The notes under the pieces: model-generated | Seen by the model: the letters and a program-made list of their open reading frames with translations, nothing else | Databases searched by the model: none | Told to the model about the DNA's origin: nothing | Shown here: one piece after another, positions 8,183 to 15,740 of the stretch | How positions within the stretch are numbered: the first letter of the stretch is position 1 | Layout of the letters: every line of letters starts with the position of its first letter | Made by a program: the position numbers and the translations under genes | From: Fluviicola sp. | GTDB taxonomy: Bacteria > Bacteroidota > Bacteroidia > Flavobacteriales_D > Crocinitomicaceae | Reading direction: 5' to 3' | DNA length: 53,882 nucleotides | Assembly (NCBI GenBank): GCA_002734085.1 | Contig: NVXV01000004.1 | Span: 1 to 53,882 of the forward strand

Positions 8183-8217
8183 AGACTCACTATTCTTTTA
8201 ATCGGAGTAGTGAGTCT
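8183..8217 (-). terminator. Hairpin terminator after the beta-barrel gene
   Basis: AGACTCACTA (8183-8192) and TAGTGAGTCT (8208-8217) form a perfect ten-pair stem just past the stop of 8224-9075. Confidence 0.7.
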
Positions 8218-8223
8218 TTCAAT

Positions 8224-9075
8224 TTAGTTGTGTTTTGGCTCCCATATTAACCTGAGAAACGCGCTTAGTCTTTCATTACTTCTGTTCACTGGAACACCAG
8301 CAACAATACCTACTAGCAGATTACTAGAGATACTCAACCTCATTTGAGGGCGAATAGTCATCTCAAGTAAATTGTTGTAGACACTTTTATTGAACTCTAC
8401 GCCAATAAAATTTCTTGTACCAGATATCATATAGTGAATATTCGTATTGATATCATAGCTTATATCAACTGAATTATGATTAAAATGTTGATTTATCATT
8501 GGACCAGTATATATTAATGAATGAAAGTTATTACCCCATCTTTTTGCAATAACAAAAAATGGGTTATAGACATTTCCTTTGACTAAAGGATTACCAAAGT
8601 TATTAAAACTTGAAAGCTCAAATTCATTGATATAACCAAGAGCCATTGAAGTAGCTCTATCTTCATTAACATAGAAAGACCATTGTGTAGCCAACTTTAG
8701 GCTATTTAATTGATGTGAGGGCACAGAATCTTTCAGTGTACCATTCATAGGAGAGTAAAAAGTAAACGGTAGTTCTACCTCCAGACCTAATCTATTAATA
8801 GGAGCCCACTCATATTCGATTAATGCCTCATAAGAATCAAATTTTAGATTATCGGTAAGGCCTAAACCAATATTCCATTCTTTTTCGCCTTTCCTAGCAC
8901 CCAAGTCTCTGATTAAATCAACATATAAAGGTTCTGCATGAAGGACTTTATCAGGCTCTGATTGATCTTCAACATGATCAATATAGATACTATCTTTTGC
9001 CGTATTTGTTATTTGTGAAAACGCACTAGTACAAAATGCCATAGACACTACAATAGCATGAATTAAGTTTTTCAT
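8224..9075 (-). CDS. Outer-membrane beta-barrel protein next to metal locus
   Basis: It has 283 residues with a signal peptide (MKNLIHAIVVSMAFCTSAFSQ). Residues 46-62 (HAEPLYVDLIRDLGARK) are a conserved entry motif of a family of Bacteroidota outer-membrane proteins, followed by WNIGLGL and many alternating strands ending in an aromatic-poor WEPKHN tail. It is probably a pore or sensor in the outer membrane, substrate unknown. It sits beside the small membrane protein 9151-9534, a pairing I associate with heavy-metal efflux loci, and the metal block starts about 1.3 kb further upstream. Confidence 0.65.
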   Translation of the reverse strand: MKNLIHAIVVSMAFCTSAFSQITNTAKDSIYIDHVEDQSEPDKVLHAEPLYVDLIRDLGARKGEKEWNIGLGLTDNLKFDSYEALIEYEWAPINRLGLEVELPFTFYSPMNGTLKDSVPSHQLNSLKLATQWSFYVNEDRATSMALGYINEFELSSFNNFGNPLVKGNVYNPFFVIAKRWGNNFHSLIYTGPMINQHFNHNSVDISYDINTNIHYMISGTRNFIGVEFNKSVYNNLLEMTIRPQMRLSISSNLLVGIVAGVPVNRSNERLSAFLRLIWEPKHN

Positions 9076-9150
9076 TTCTGATTTATTTAATAATTGAAAA
9101 TTTATGCCCCGAAAAAGAGCATACTTATAAAAATTTGTGAATTAAATAAA

Positions 9151-9534
9151 TCAGATTAATGGCGGTGGAGTATCAATTTTGATGTAGCCCAAAGACAATT
9201 TTAAGTATGGATTAGGAAATAAAGCTTTTGAATTTGGACAGATAAATTGTTCTTTCTCTTCAATAAAAGGATTTGTAATTAAATCGATTTTTATAGAACT
9301 TTTCTTACTTCGTTCATTTGTATCGTTGTCATCATGCTCTGCGATGGCATTTTCATAACCTAAAACTTTTTCAACAATAATTTCAATGATGCTTTCCTGA
9401 TCATTGATAGATAAATCTTCAGGAATATAAGAAGGATTTTCATCAATAGTATCAACGCTTATATTTAGTAAATACAAGCCCAGAACCCCCCAAAGGATAC
9501 TTATTAAGGTACTATTTCTAAGTGCTATTATCAC
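9151..9534 (-). CDS. Small membrane-anchored protein of metal-efflux neighbourhoods
   Basis: 127 residues from a GTG start. One hydrophobic segment (residues 8-25, LISILWGVLGLYLLNISV) is followed by a conserved-looking acidic block (YIPEDLSINDQESIIEIIVEKVLGYENA, given in parts: PEDLSINDQESIIE and VEKVLGYENAI) and an outer tail with a Cys. Such proteins recur next to cation-efflux genes in Bacteroidota, with unknown role. No ATG is available near the N-terminus, so GTG is accepted. The stop lies 75 bases before the beta-barrel gene, probably the same transcript. Confidence 0.55.
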   Translation of the reverse strand: MIIALRNSTLISILWGVLGLYLLNISVDTIDENPSYIPEDLSINDQESIIEIIVEKVLGYENAIAEHDDNDTNERSKKSSIKIDLITNPFIEEKEQFICPNSKALFPNPYLKLSLGYIKIDTPPPLI

Positions 9535-10053
9535 GATGTAAAATTAACGAAATATTGGTTTTATTATTTTAAAAAAAGTTATCAATTCGCTAAGTGATAA
9601 TAACTCTACAGGAAAAACAGCCTTGAGCCTTTACGATTGCCCAAGTACGAAGAAAAAGCTTTTCAATTACAAGAAAGCTTAAAAACGAAGGATGCGAGCC
9701 GTTTTGCGAGTGGAGCGAAGGTGGAAGCCAGGGATGGATGTGGAACAGACAACTGGCGACCTATGTTTTTTGAACACAATCCCGATTTAGTGTTTGTTGG
9801 TTTTTGAATAGCAAAAGCCTTACAAACACTTAGTCGGGAGCAGCCTGAGCGACTAGCAGGCGAGCCTAACAACAAGCGGCGGCTGCCCCCTATATAACAG
9901 AGGGAGAGTGAGAGCGGAGGAACGGAGCGGAACGAGCAACCTTTTTGGGGTTTTAGGGGGCAGGAGTAGCCGCGACTGAACGAGGAAGCACCCACAAGAA
10001 GAAAGTAAGTGGAGTGTGGCGCGCGCAATTCTGAGCACGACACAATGGAACGG

Positions 10054-10153
10054 TCCCGAATAAGGGTGGATTTTGGTTAGGGATTGTGACTTTTGCTGAT
10101 AAGCAAATGGCTACAAGAACTTACCAAAAGACACTTGTATACCCTTTTCGGGA
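10054..10153. repeat. Inverted repeat, about 12 bp arms
   Basis: Arms at 10054-10066 and 10142-10153 match with one base inserted. The spacing of 75 bases is too long for a terminator and fits a protein-binding or cruciform site. Confidence 0.5.
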
Positions 10154-10256
10154 TGCTTTCTGAACAGGGAGGTGCTGACAAGTGAAGACCACTTTTCCTG
10201 TGGGGTTCATTCTTGGGATGATGCTTGATTATAGGGATTAGGTTTCTTTCAGGGTT

Positions 10257-10351
10257 GGCAAGGGCACTTTTGTATGAGATAATTTTATTGTTTTATATAC
10301 TATTGAAATTGGAAAAGTGTATTTATTGTAACTAGAAATTGTGCTCTTGCC
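10257..10351. repeat. Inverted repeat, 11 bp arms, 73-base AT-rich spacer
   Basis: GGCAAGGGCAC and GTGCTCTTGCC pair at 10 of 11 positions around an AT-rich spacer. This is the second such structure in the gene-free region. Confidence 0.5.
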
Positions 10352-10854
10352 GTGAGGAGTGGAAGGCTTTTTGCTTTTTGGAGGAACGGAAAAAAGTAAA
10401 GTGCCTGAAACGGGGCTGTGTATTGGGAAAATAAGCTCCCCCTCGATGCAAAATGACTTTCACTGCGTTTCGTCATTTCACTCGGGGATCGCTTCTTTCA
10501 AAAAAAGGTTTTATGGGGGTACTTATTGTGGGGAGCTGGAAGTGAATGCCGATTGAAGTAGCGTAGGAACGGAGCGAATGAATGAGGTATTGACTGGAAG
10601 CGTGGGAGTGTGCATTTCGACTTCGCTCAATGAACACGATGTTAATTTAAAAGAAATTTACGCCCCGGTGGAATTTCTACTGAGTTCAATGACCAAATTG
10701 GAAAGCTTGCTTTGGCGTGACTTAGTTCACTATAGAAACACACAGGTGGATGGATAAAGAAATAGACATTGAAAGTACTTTCTTATAAATAGCGAATTGA
10801 TAAGAGAAAACCTTCTAATAAACCCATTTTAAAATTATCTAAAATTTCAATTGG

Positions 10855-11271
10855 TTATACACATTTTACACACAAACCTTTAACAACTAGGTTGACTTCT
10901 TCACCAATAAATTTTTCTGGCAAACTGATTTTAGGTATTTTATGGGTAGGTAAACAAAAGGTTTCATCGCACCCACGACATTGAAAGTGTACATGAAGGT
11001 CTCTCTCCATATGACAGGTGCAACCAACTTCACAAGCAGCATATTTTGGAGTGCCAGAACTATCTATAATACTGTGTACTAATCCTTTTTTTTCAAAAGT
11101 TTTTAATGTTCTATAAATTGTCACTCTATCGGATTTCTCGAAAGTACTTTCAATATTTGATAGACTCATAGTGACTTCACTATTCATTAAAACGTCTAAC
11201 ACAAGTATTCGCATTGGCGTTAAACGTATGTTTTTTTCAGCCAATCTATTTTCAGCTTCTTTATTTTTCAT
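10855..11271 (-). CDS. Fur-family metalloregulator
   Basis: 138 residues from the ATG at 11271. A TTG six codons earlier is possible, but the ATG leaves a normal 14-base gap. A winged-helix domain (residues 15-75, with RLTPMRILVLDVL and RVTIYRTLKTFEKKGLV) precedes a dimerisation/metal domain. HVHFQCRGC has His93, His95, Cys98 and Cys101, and CVKC at 134-137 completes the structural zinc site. It most likely senses Zn or a related ion and represses the downstream efflux genes or its own cluster. It is last in the minus-strand run from the CDF and P-type ATPase genes. The exact metal cannot be read from the sequence. Confidence 0.85.
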   Translation of the reverse strand: MKNKEAENRLAEKNIRLTPMRILVLDVLMNSEVTMSLSNIESTFEKSDRVTIYRTLKTFEKKGLVHSIIDSSGTPKYAACEVGCTCHMERDLHVHFQCRGCDETFCLPTHKIPKISLPEKFIGEEVNLVVKGLCVKCV

Positions 11272-11285
11272 TTTGTCTTCCAATT

Positions 11286-11597
11286 TCAAATTTCATTTGT
11301 GTGATAATTTTCATCAATTTCTTCAAACTCTATTGTAATATGTTGGATGGGATCATTATTTAAAACCGAATGAATTTTTTTCTTTATTTCTACTATTTTA
11401 GATAATCTCTGAAAGTACCACGAAAGTCCCAAACTCAAACTATCTCCCAAATCATGAAGTGCATCTGAAAGAATGGCCAGACTATTAGTATAAAGACCAC
11501 CAATGATTTCTACGATGGTAAAACCAAGATTAAGAAAAAAGGCTATTTTTATATTGCCTTCTGAATGGTTATGTGAATGATTGTGAGTATTGCTCAT
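11286..11597 (-). pseudogene. CDF cation-efflux transporter with large in-frame internal deletion
   Basis: The 103-residue product keeps the His-rich start (NTHNHSHNHSEG) and the first two membrane helices with the SDALHDLGDS metal-site motif of CDF transporters. At about residue 67 it then jumps straight to the family's C-terminal cytoplasmic tail (EIKKKIHSVLNN, then IQHITIEFEE). A normal CDF has about 300 residues, so roughly 200 residues with helices 3-6 and the second metal site are gone. It cannot transport by itself. Its stop precedes the Fur ATG by 14 bases, and its start is two bases after the next CDF-like gene. Confidence 0.8.
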
Positions 11598-11599
11598 AA

Positions 11600-12394
11600 T
11601 TATTTTGCAAGTTTTAGTATTCTAAACGCGCCTCTTATCACAAAGGTAAACACTACACCTCCAATTACGAGATCGGGCCAATTATTGTTCAGGAAATAGA
11701 CCAAGCCTCCTGCCAAAATCACTCCACCATTCACAATAATGTCATTTGAAGTAAAAATAGCGCTAGCTTGCATGTGGGCTTCCTCACTTTTAGCTTTATT
11801 GATTAGCCAGAGCGAAATGAGGTTACCAATGAGAGCCATAAATGATATAATAATCATCCATTGAAATAAGGGCGCTTCACTATCACTGAAAAACCTCCGC
11901 AGTACTTCTGAAAAGCCTAAGAATGCTAATGCCATTTGAAAATAACCGCTGAATTTCGCTACTTTCTTTTTTCTGGAAACAGCACCACCAACTGCAAACA
12001 GGCTTAGTGCATACACGATAGAATCTGCCAACATATCCAGCGAATCCGCTATGAGACCCATAGAGTTCGATATCCAGCCAGTAGTCATTTCCACTACAAA
12101 GAATCCGAAATTGATGCACAATACCCACCATAGAATTTTGCGCTGCTTTGATTCATCTGCATCCAACGTTAACTCAGCGTCATCTTCCGTACTTTCCAAC
12201 CGGTCATTGAGTTTGAGTTCACTGAGTGCTTGATGAATTTTTTCAACTTTTTCGATGTGATAAACCTCCAGTTTGCGATTGGGGATATCAAATGAAAGCT
12301 GCTTTACCTCATAAAAAGGTTCTAGCTTCATACGGATCATCTGCTCCTCAGATGGGCAATCCATTTTGCTAATATGAAATGTGGATTTCTTCAA
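11600..12394 (-). CDS. CDF-like cation transporter with N-terminal ferredoxin-like metal domain
   Basis: It has 264 residues. The first about 80 form an HMA-like domain (FHISKMDCPSEEQMIRMKL, with one Cys), followed by a CDF-type membrane domain starting WWVLCINFGFFVVEM with SLDMLADSIVYAL, the metal-site helix. There is no long C-terminal tail, which differs from classic CDF proteins. It is expected in the inner membrane, exporting Zn, Co or Cd. The start is TTG, five bases after the ATPase stop. Starting at the first ATG would cut the conserved FxISKMDCP segment. It lies in an operon with the P1B-4-type ATPase and the broken CDF gene. Confidence 0.75.
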   Translation of the reverse strand: MKKSTFHISKMDCPSEEQMIRMKLEPFYEVKQLSFDIPNRKLEVYHIEKVEKIHQALSELKLNDRLESTEDDAELTLDADESKQRKILWWVLCINFGFFVVEMTTGWISNSMGLIADSLDMLADSIVYALSLFAVGGAVSRKKKVAKFSGYFQMALAFLGFSEVLRRFFSDSEAPLFQWMIIISFMALIGNLISLWLINKAKSEEAHMQASAIFTSNDIIVNGGVILAGGLVYFLNNNWPDLVIGGVVFTFVIRGAFRILKLAK

Positions 12395-12399
12395 TTTCC

Positions 12400-14904
12400 T
12401 TACTTCTTATAACCCAACAATCTCAACGCATTGAAGACTACCACCAAGGTGGAACCTTCATGTATGAGTACTGCTACACCGATGTTGGCCAGCCCGGAAA
12501 TGGTTAATGGTATTAATAATGCAACTATTCCCAAACTCATCCACAGGTTTTGTTTAATAATACCTTTGGCCTTTCTGCTTAAACCGATGGCAAAAGGCAA
12601 GGTTTCCAGCTTGTCGGCCATCAGGGCAATGTCGGCTGTTTCCAGGGCTACATCACTGCCTGCTGCTCCCATGGCAATACCCACTGTGCTGTTCGCCATG
12701 GCCGGGGCATCATTTACACCATCACCTACCATCGCTACTTTAGATTCTTCCTCTTTCAATTTTTTTATGGCATCCACTTTTTCTTCTGGCAATAAACTGC
12801 CCCATGCGTCTGTCAGCCCAATTTCTTTGGCTACCGCATCGGCTACTTTTTGGTTATCACCGGTGAGCATGATCATTCGCTTGATACCCAGTTTTTTTAA
12901 TTGTTCTAGCGTGTTTTTTGCTTCCTTTCTGGGCGTATCCATGAGGCCAATGATGCCAATGTAGTCATCATTCTGACGGATCAGCATGGTGGTATTCCCG
13001 TCAGATTCCAGTGATCTTACTTTTTCTTCTGTTTCCTTCTCTGGCTTATTATCATCCAAAGATTCAAACAAGTCCAGATTGCCTATATACACTTTATTAT
13101 TGCCCAGCGAAGCTTTGATCCCTTTCCCAAGTACCGCTTCCAGGTCTTTCGCCTCGGGTATGTCAACACCATCCAATCGCTCTTTCCCATCCCGAACCAC
13201 GGCTTTTGCCAGTGGATGGTCGCTTAAGGCTTCTACAGCTACTGCTATTTTCAACAGTTCTTCCTCGTTTACATCACCCAAAGCAATTACTTCGGTGAGC
13301 TTGGGCTTGCCTTCCGTTAGTGTTCCTGTTTTATCAAAAGCCAAGGCGGTGAGTACACCCAGGTCTTCCAACGGACGACCACCTTTGATAAGCACTCCAC
13401 TCTTGGCTGCCCTTGCAACTCCGCTCAGCACTGCACTCGGGGTGGCTATGGCCAAAGCGCAAGGGCTGGCTGCCACCAATACGGCCATTGCACGGTAGAA
13501 GCTTTCACTAAAAGACTCATCTATGACCAGAAAAGCGAAATTGAGCAACACGACCAGTACCAAAACCGAAGGTACAAAGTACTTCTCGAATTTGTCGGTG
13601 AGCCGCTGCGTAGGTGATTTCTGAGTCTGTGCTTCATTCACCAGTTTCACCAGGCGGGAGAGTGTTGAGTCCTTCGCTACTTTAATCACTTTGATTTCCA
13701 GCGTATTGTTACCATTGATAGTACCAGAAAAAGCACGTTTCTCGTCTTTGATGTTTTTTTCCTCCGACCAGTCCTTATCGGGATTATCTACCGGTTCTTT
13801 ATCTACCGGCACACTTTCCCCGGTGATAGGGGCTTGATTAACACTGCTGGTACCGCTTACAACCACACCATCGGCTGAGATTTTGCTATTGGGCTTCACC
13901 ACGATGATGTCACCGATGCTCAATTCCTCAATACCGACTTCTTCGGTCTTACCATTTCTCTTAAGCAATGCTGTTTTAGGAGCGAGTTCTGCCAAAGCAG
14001 CAATGGATTTACGGGCTTTGTTCATGGCGTAGTGCTCCAGCGCGTGCCCCATGCTAAACAGGAATAATAACAAGGCACCTTCTGCCCATTCGCCCAGAAT
14101 AGCTGCTCCAATAGCTGCTACCAGCATAAGGAAGTCAATTTCAAAACCTCCTTTTGCCACTGTTTGAATGGCTTCTTTGGCCGTGAAATATCCGCCAAAG
14201 AAATACGCTCCTATATACAATGCCAAGCTCACCCAAGAAGGCACAGCCTCTGCATAAGATAATCCAAAGCCAATTCCGAGCAATGCTCCACAAATGATAG
14301 AAAAGATCAACTCCGTATTTTTACCGAAAATACCGCCATGCGAATGTTTATCATCTTCACCTTCCTCATGGTCATGTCCCTTGTCAGCTTCTTTTTTTTG
14401 CTCTTCGCCTTTTTTTGTTTCTTTTACTTTATCAAGAAAACGTTCGGCACTCACCTGTGTATCGGGTATATCAAGTCCCTCTTTTCTCAGGGCTTTCAGG
14501 ATTTCCGCCTCATCCACCTTGGCCGTATCATACTCTACCCGCACCATGCCGGATGCCGATACGGAGGCCTCCAAAATACCGGCTATCCCCCGAAGATCAC
14601 GCTCTACATGACGGGCGTGGCGTGTATGGCGAATGCCTTCTACTTCTATGAGTTTATGTCCGAATTTCTGAGTGATTTCAGCCCCGGTTTGCTCTGCCAT
14701 CGACTGAATGCGGTCAATAGAAATGACTTCAGGATCGTAATGAAAACAAAGCTGAGGCACACCACTGTCTGTTTCGTCAGCCACATGCACTTTTTCCAGG
14801 CCTTCTTTGTCTTGAAGCTGTTGGATCAGTTTATCCACACATTGATCTTTATCGTCTGCTACTTCGGGCAGGAGAATCGGTATTTTTATTTGTAGTTTTT
14901 TCAT
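12400..14904 (-). CDS. P1B-4-type heavy-metal ATPase (Zn/Co/Cd export class)
   Basis: An 834-residue inner-membrane pump that uses ATP to export a soft divalent metal. Two N-terminal ferredoxin-like domains (residues 1-75 and 80-145) lack CxxC, and a His/Asp-rich stretch at 175-190 (GHDHEEGEDDKHSHGG) follows. Core motifs are ITGES (360-364), SPC in helix 6 (480-482), DKTGT (524-528), SDHPLA, GDGVNDAP, and HEGST (815-819) in the last helix. SPC plus HEG.T marks subgroup P1B-4 rather than CPC Zn/Cu pumps. Its ATG overlaps the preceding SpoIIAA-like stop by four bases. GC is higher than in the flanks. Confidence 0.9.
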   Translation of the reverse strand: MKKLQIKIPILLPEVADDKDQCVDKLIQQLQDKEGLEKVHVADETDSGVPQLCFHYDPEVISIDRIQSMAEQTGAEITQKFGHKLIEVEGIRHTRHARHVERDLRGIAGILEASVSASGMVRVEYDTAKVDEAEILKALRKEGLDIPDTQVSAERFLDKVKETKKGEEQKKEADKGHDHEEGEDDKHSHGGIFGKNTELIFSIICGALLGIGFGLSYAEAVPSWVSLALYIGAYFFGGYFTAKEAIQTVAKGGFEIDFLMLVAAIGAAILGEWAEGALLLFLFSMGHALEHYAMNKARKSIAALAELAPKTALLKRNGKTEEVGIEELSIGDIIVVKPNSKISADGVVVSGTSSVNQAPITGESVPVDKEPVDNPDKDWSEEKNIKDEKRAFSGTINGNNTLEIKVIKVAKDSTLSRLVKLVNEAQTQKSPTQRLTDKFEKYFVPSVLVLVVLLNFAFLVIDESFSESFYRAMAVLVAASPCALAIATPSAVLSGVARAAKSGVLIKGGRPLEDLGVLTALAFDKTGTLTEGKPKLTEVIALGDVNEEELLKIAVAVEALSDHPLAKAVVRDGKERLDGVDIPEAKDLEAVLGKGIKASLGNNKVYIGNLDLFESLDDNKPEKETEEKVRSLESDGNTTMLIRQNDDYIGIIGLMDTPRKEAKNTLEQLKKLGIKRMIMLTGDNQKVADAVAKEIGLTDAWGSLLPEEKVDAIKKLKEEESKVAMVGDGVNDAPAMANSTVGIAMGAAGSDVALETADIALMADKLETLPFAIGLSRKAKGIIKQNLWMSLGIVALLIPLTISGLANIGVAVLIHEGSTLVVVFNALRLLGYKK

Positions 14905-15263
14905 CGTTCACTTTGTATCCAGTTTTTTGCTTCTTCCTTATCTTGAGAATCAAAATATTTCACTTCTGAACTGGTAAATAAGTCAGTAGCTTTGGCCGCC
15001 CATTCCTGCCATTTTTTATCTCCTACAAATGCCATTTTGCCATAATCGGATAAATGTGCGGTATCTACCTTTAGGTCTTCCCATAAACCTTCCAGCTTGT
15101 AGCCGTGAAAGTTTTCCAGTTCAAAGTAAAAATCTACCTTTTGGCCTTTTTCAATAGTGTTGTGGATGAGCGGGTGGAATCTTTCCACGTCTTTTTTGGA
15201 GATTTTACCGCTGATTTTAGCGGCAATCAAGTTTTCCTCTTTTGTTTCCATTATCTGCATCAT
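14901..15263 (-). CDS. SpoIIAA/STAS-like small protein, copy 1
   Basis: It has 120 residues with the fold signature of the SpoIIAA-like (DUF3478-type) family: AAKISGKISKKDVERF, then KVDFYFELENFHGY, GLWEDLKVD and YGKMAFVGDKKWQEWAA. It is a soluble cytoplasmic protein, and no membrane transport domain is attached. It overlaps the P1B-4 ATPase gene by four bases (ATGA), and a paralogue stands behind merA at 26353-26709. This suggests a link to metal-pump function, perhaps anchoring or regulating the pump, but this is inference. Start alternatives at 15260 and 15251 are also ATG. Confidence 0.8.
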   Translation of the reverse strand: MMQIMETKEENLIAAKISGKISKKDVERFHPLIHNTIEKGQKVDFYFELENFHGYKLEGLWEDLKVDTAHLSDYGKMAFVGDKKWQEWAAKATDLFTSSEVKYFDSQDKEEAKNWIQSER

Positions 15264-15275
15264 CTTACTAATTGT

Positions 15276-15374
15276 TCATGGGTTTCTAAGTCTGTTTATG
15301 TTCAAATCATTGTTGTTTGCAGCATGTCCCTCCTCCACATACCGGTGTTTCATTTCAACTGGACGCATTAACAT
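15276..15374 (-). pseudogene. Possible frameshifted Cys-rich micro-ORF
   Basis: An ATG at 15374 opens MLMRPVEMKH. Shifting one frame after base about 15350 gives NETPVCGGGTCCKQQ and a stop at 15309-15307. The join needs a single extra A in a run of As, so this looks like a 22-residue Cys-rich peptide (C-x4-CC) broken by a one-base loss, between the PII-like and SpoIIAA-like genes. As written the frame ends at 15276 instead. Cys-rich metal binding would fit the neighbours. It is too short to be sure. Confidence 0.25.
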
Positions 15375-15386
15375 CTTAAAATCGCT

Positions 15387-15722
15387 TTAGACCTGTTTTC
15401 GGATCGACTCACCCGTTTTTATCCGAAACGCATCCTCAATTTCCGAAACGTAGATAATCCCATCGCCCGGCTCCGGTGTTTTGGCCTTGCCGATTATCAA
15501 CTGAATGGCTTTCTCCATTTCTTCATTTTGACACACCAGTTCCAGCTTTACCACCGGGCTATCGATAACATGAAAATCAAGGGAAGGGGAGGCGCCCTTT
15601 GCTTTGTGGGCTCCGGTGCCTTCTGCCTGTGAGATTGTCATACTTTGAAACCCGGTATCGCTCAAGGCTTCAATTACTGCTTGTGCCCGCTTGGGCTTGA
15701 TAAATGCTTTTATTTCTTTCAT
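15387..15722 (-). CDS. PII-like signalling protein of a metal-efflux operon
   Basis: It has 111 residues, the length of PII. KEIKAFIKPKRAQAVIEALSD is the usual first strand-helix, a T-loop-like segment (EGTGAHKAKGASPSLDF) follows, and then KLELVCQNEEME and PGDGIIYVSEIEDAFRIKTGE, the PII C-terminal signature. The T-loop lacks the uridylylated Tyr context of GlnB, so a nitrogen role is unlikely. PII-like proteins beside RND heavy-metal pumps form a separate group thought to sense nucleotides for transport control. It is the first of the genes between the M28 peptidase and the ATPase. Confidence 0.85.
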   Translation of the reverse strand: MKEIKAFIKPKRAQAVIEALSDTGFQSMTISQAEGTGAHKAKGASPSLDFHVIDSPVVKLELVCQNEEMEKAIQLIIGKAKTPEPGDGIIYVSEIEDAFRIKTGESIRKQV

Positions 15723-15740
15723 GATTCCATTATTTTTGAA

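Larger units (their letters stand above)
7707..8223. other. Gene-free stretch with two terminators
   Basis: About 500 bases without a convincing gene. It contains hairpins at 7960-7990 and 8183-8217 and a short motif CTCGACTCCGCTCGGTGTAC (about 8071-8090), like intergenic palindrome-type repeats common in Bacteroidota. The open frame at 7872-8054 on the plus strand runs through a hairpin and is Lys-rich low complexity, so I do not call it. Confidence 0.4.
9600..10854. other. Gene-free, GC-richer region with long inverted repeats (mobile-element or oriT-like remnant)
   Basis: About 1.25 kb with purine-rich runs (GAGCGGAGGAACGGAGCGG) unlike the flanks. Two spaced inverted repeats stand out: TCCCGAATAAGGG (10054-10066) with CCCTTTTCGGGA (10142-10153), and GGCAAGGGCAC (10257-10267) with GTGCTCTTGCC (10341-10351). 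Further hairpins occur at about 10612-10640 (TGTGCATT...AATGAACAC) and 10658-10680. The open frames at 9663-10043 (minus) and 10359-10556 (plus) have unnatural composition and no family. The look is that of a transfer-origin or mobilisation region of a Bacteroidota conjugative element, but no relaxase is in the window. Confidence 0.35.

Noticed and set aside
9663-10043. 126-codon open frame on the minus strand
   Set aside because: Ser/Arg/Leu/Cys-rich with no family likeness, in a GC-rich repeat-bearing stretch; its composition looks like a chance frame.
10359-10556. 65-codon open frame on the plus strand (MEGFLLFGG...)
   Set aside because: No start context or known family, and it lies in the inverted-repeat region. 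Kept only as part of the mobile-element-like region.
12431-14895. Several plus-strand frames of 60-185 codons opposite the P1B-4 ATPase
   Set aside because: Antisense shadows of a GC-richer gene; no family motif, and the minus-strand protein is certain.
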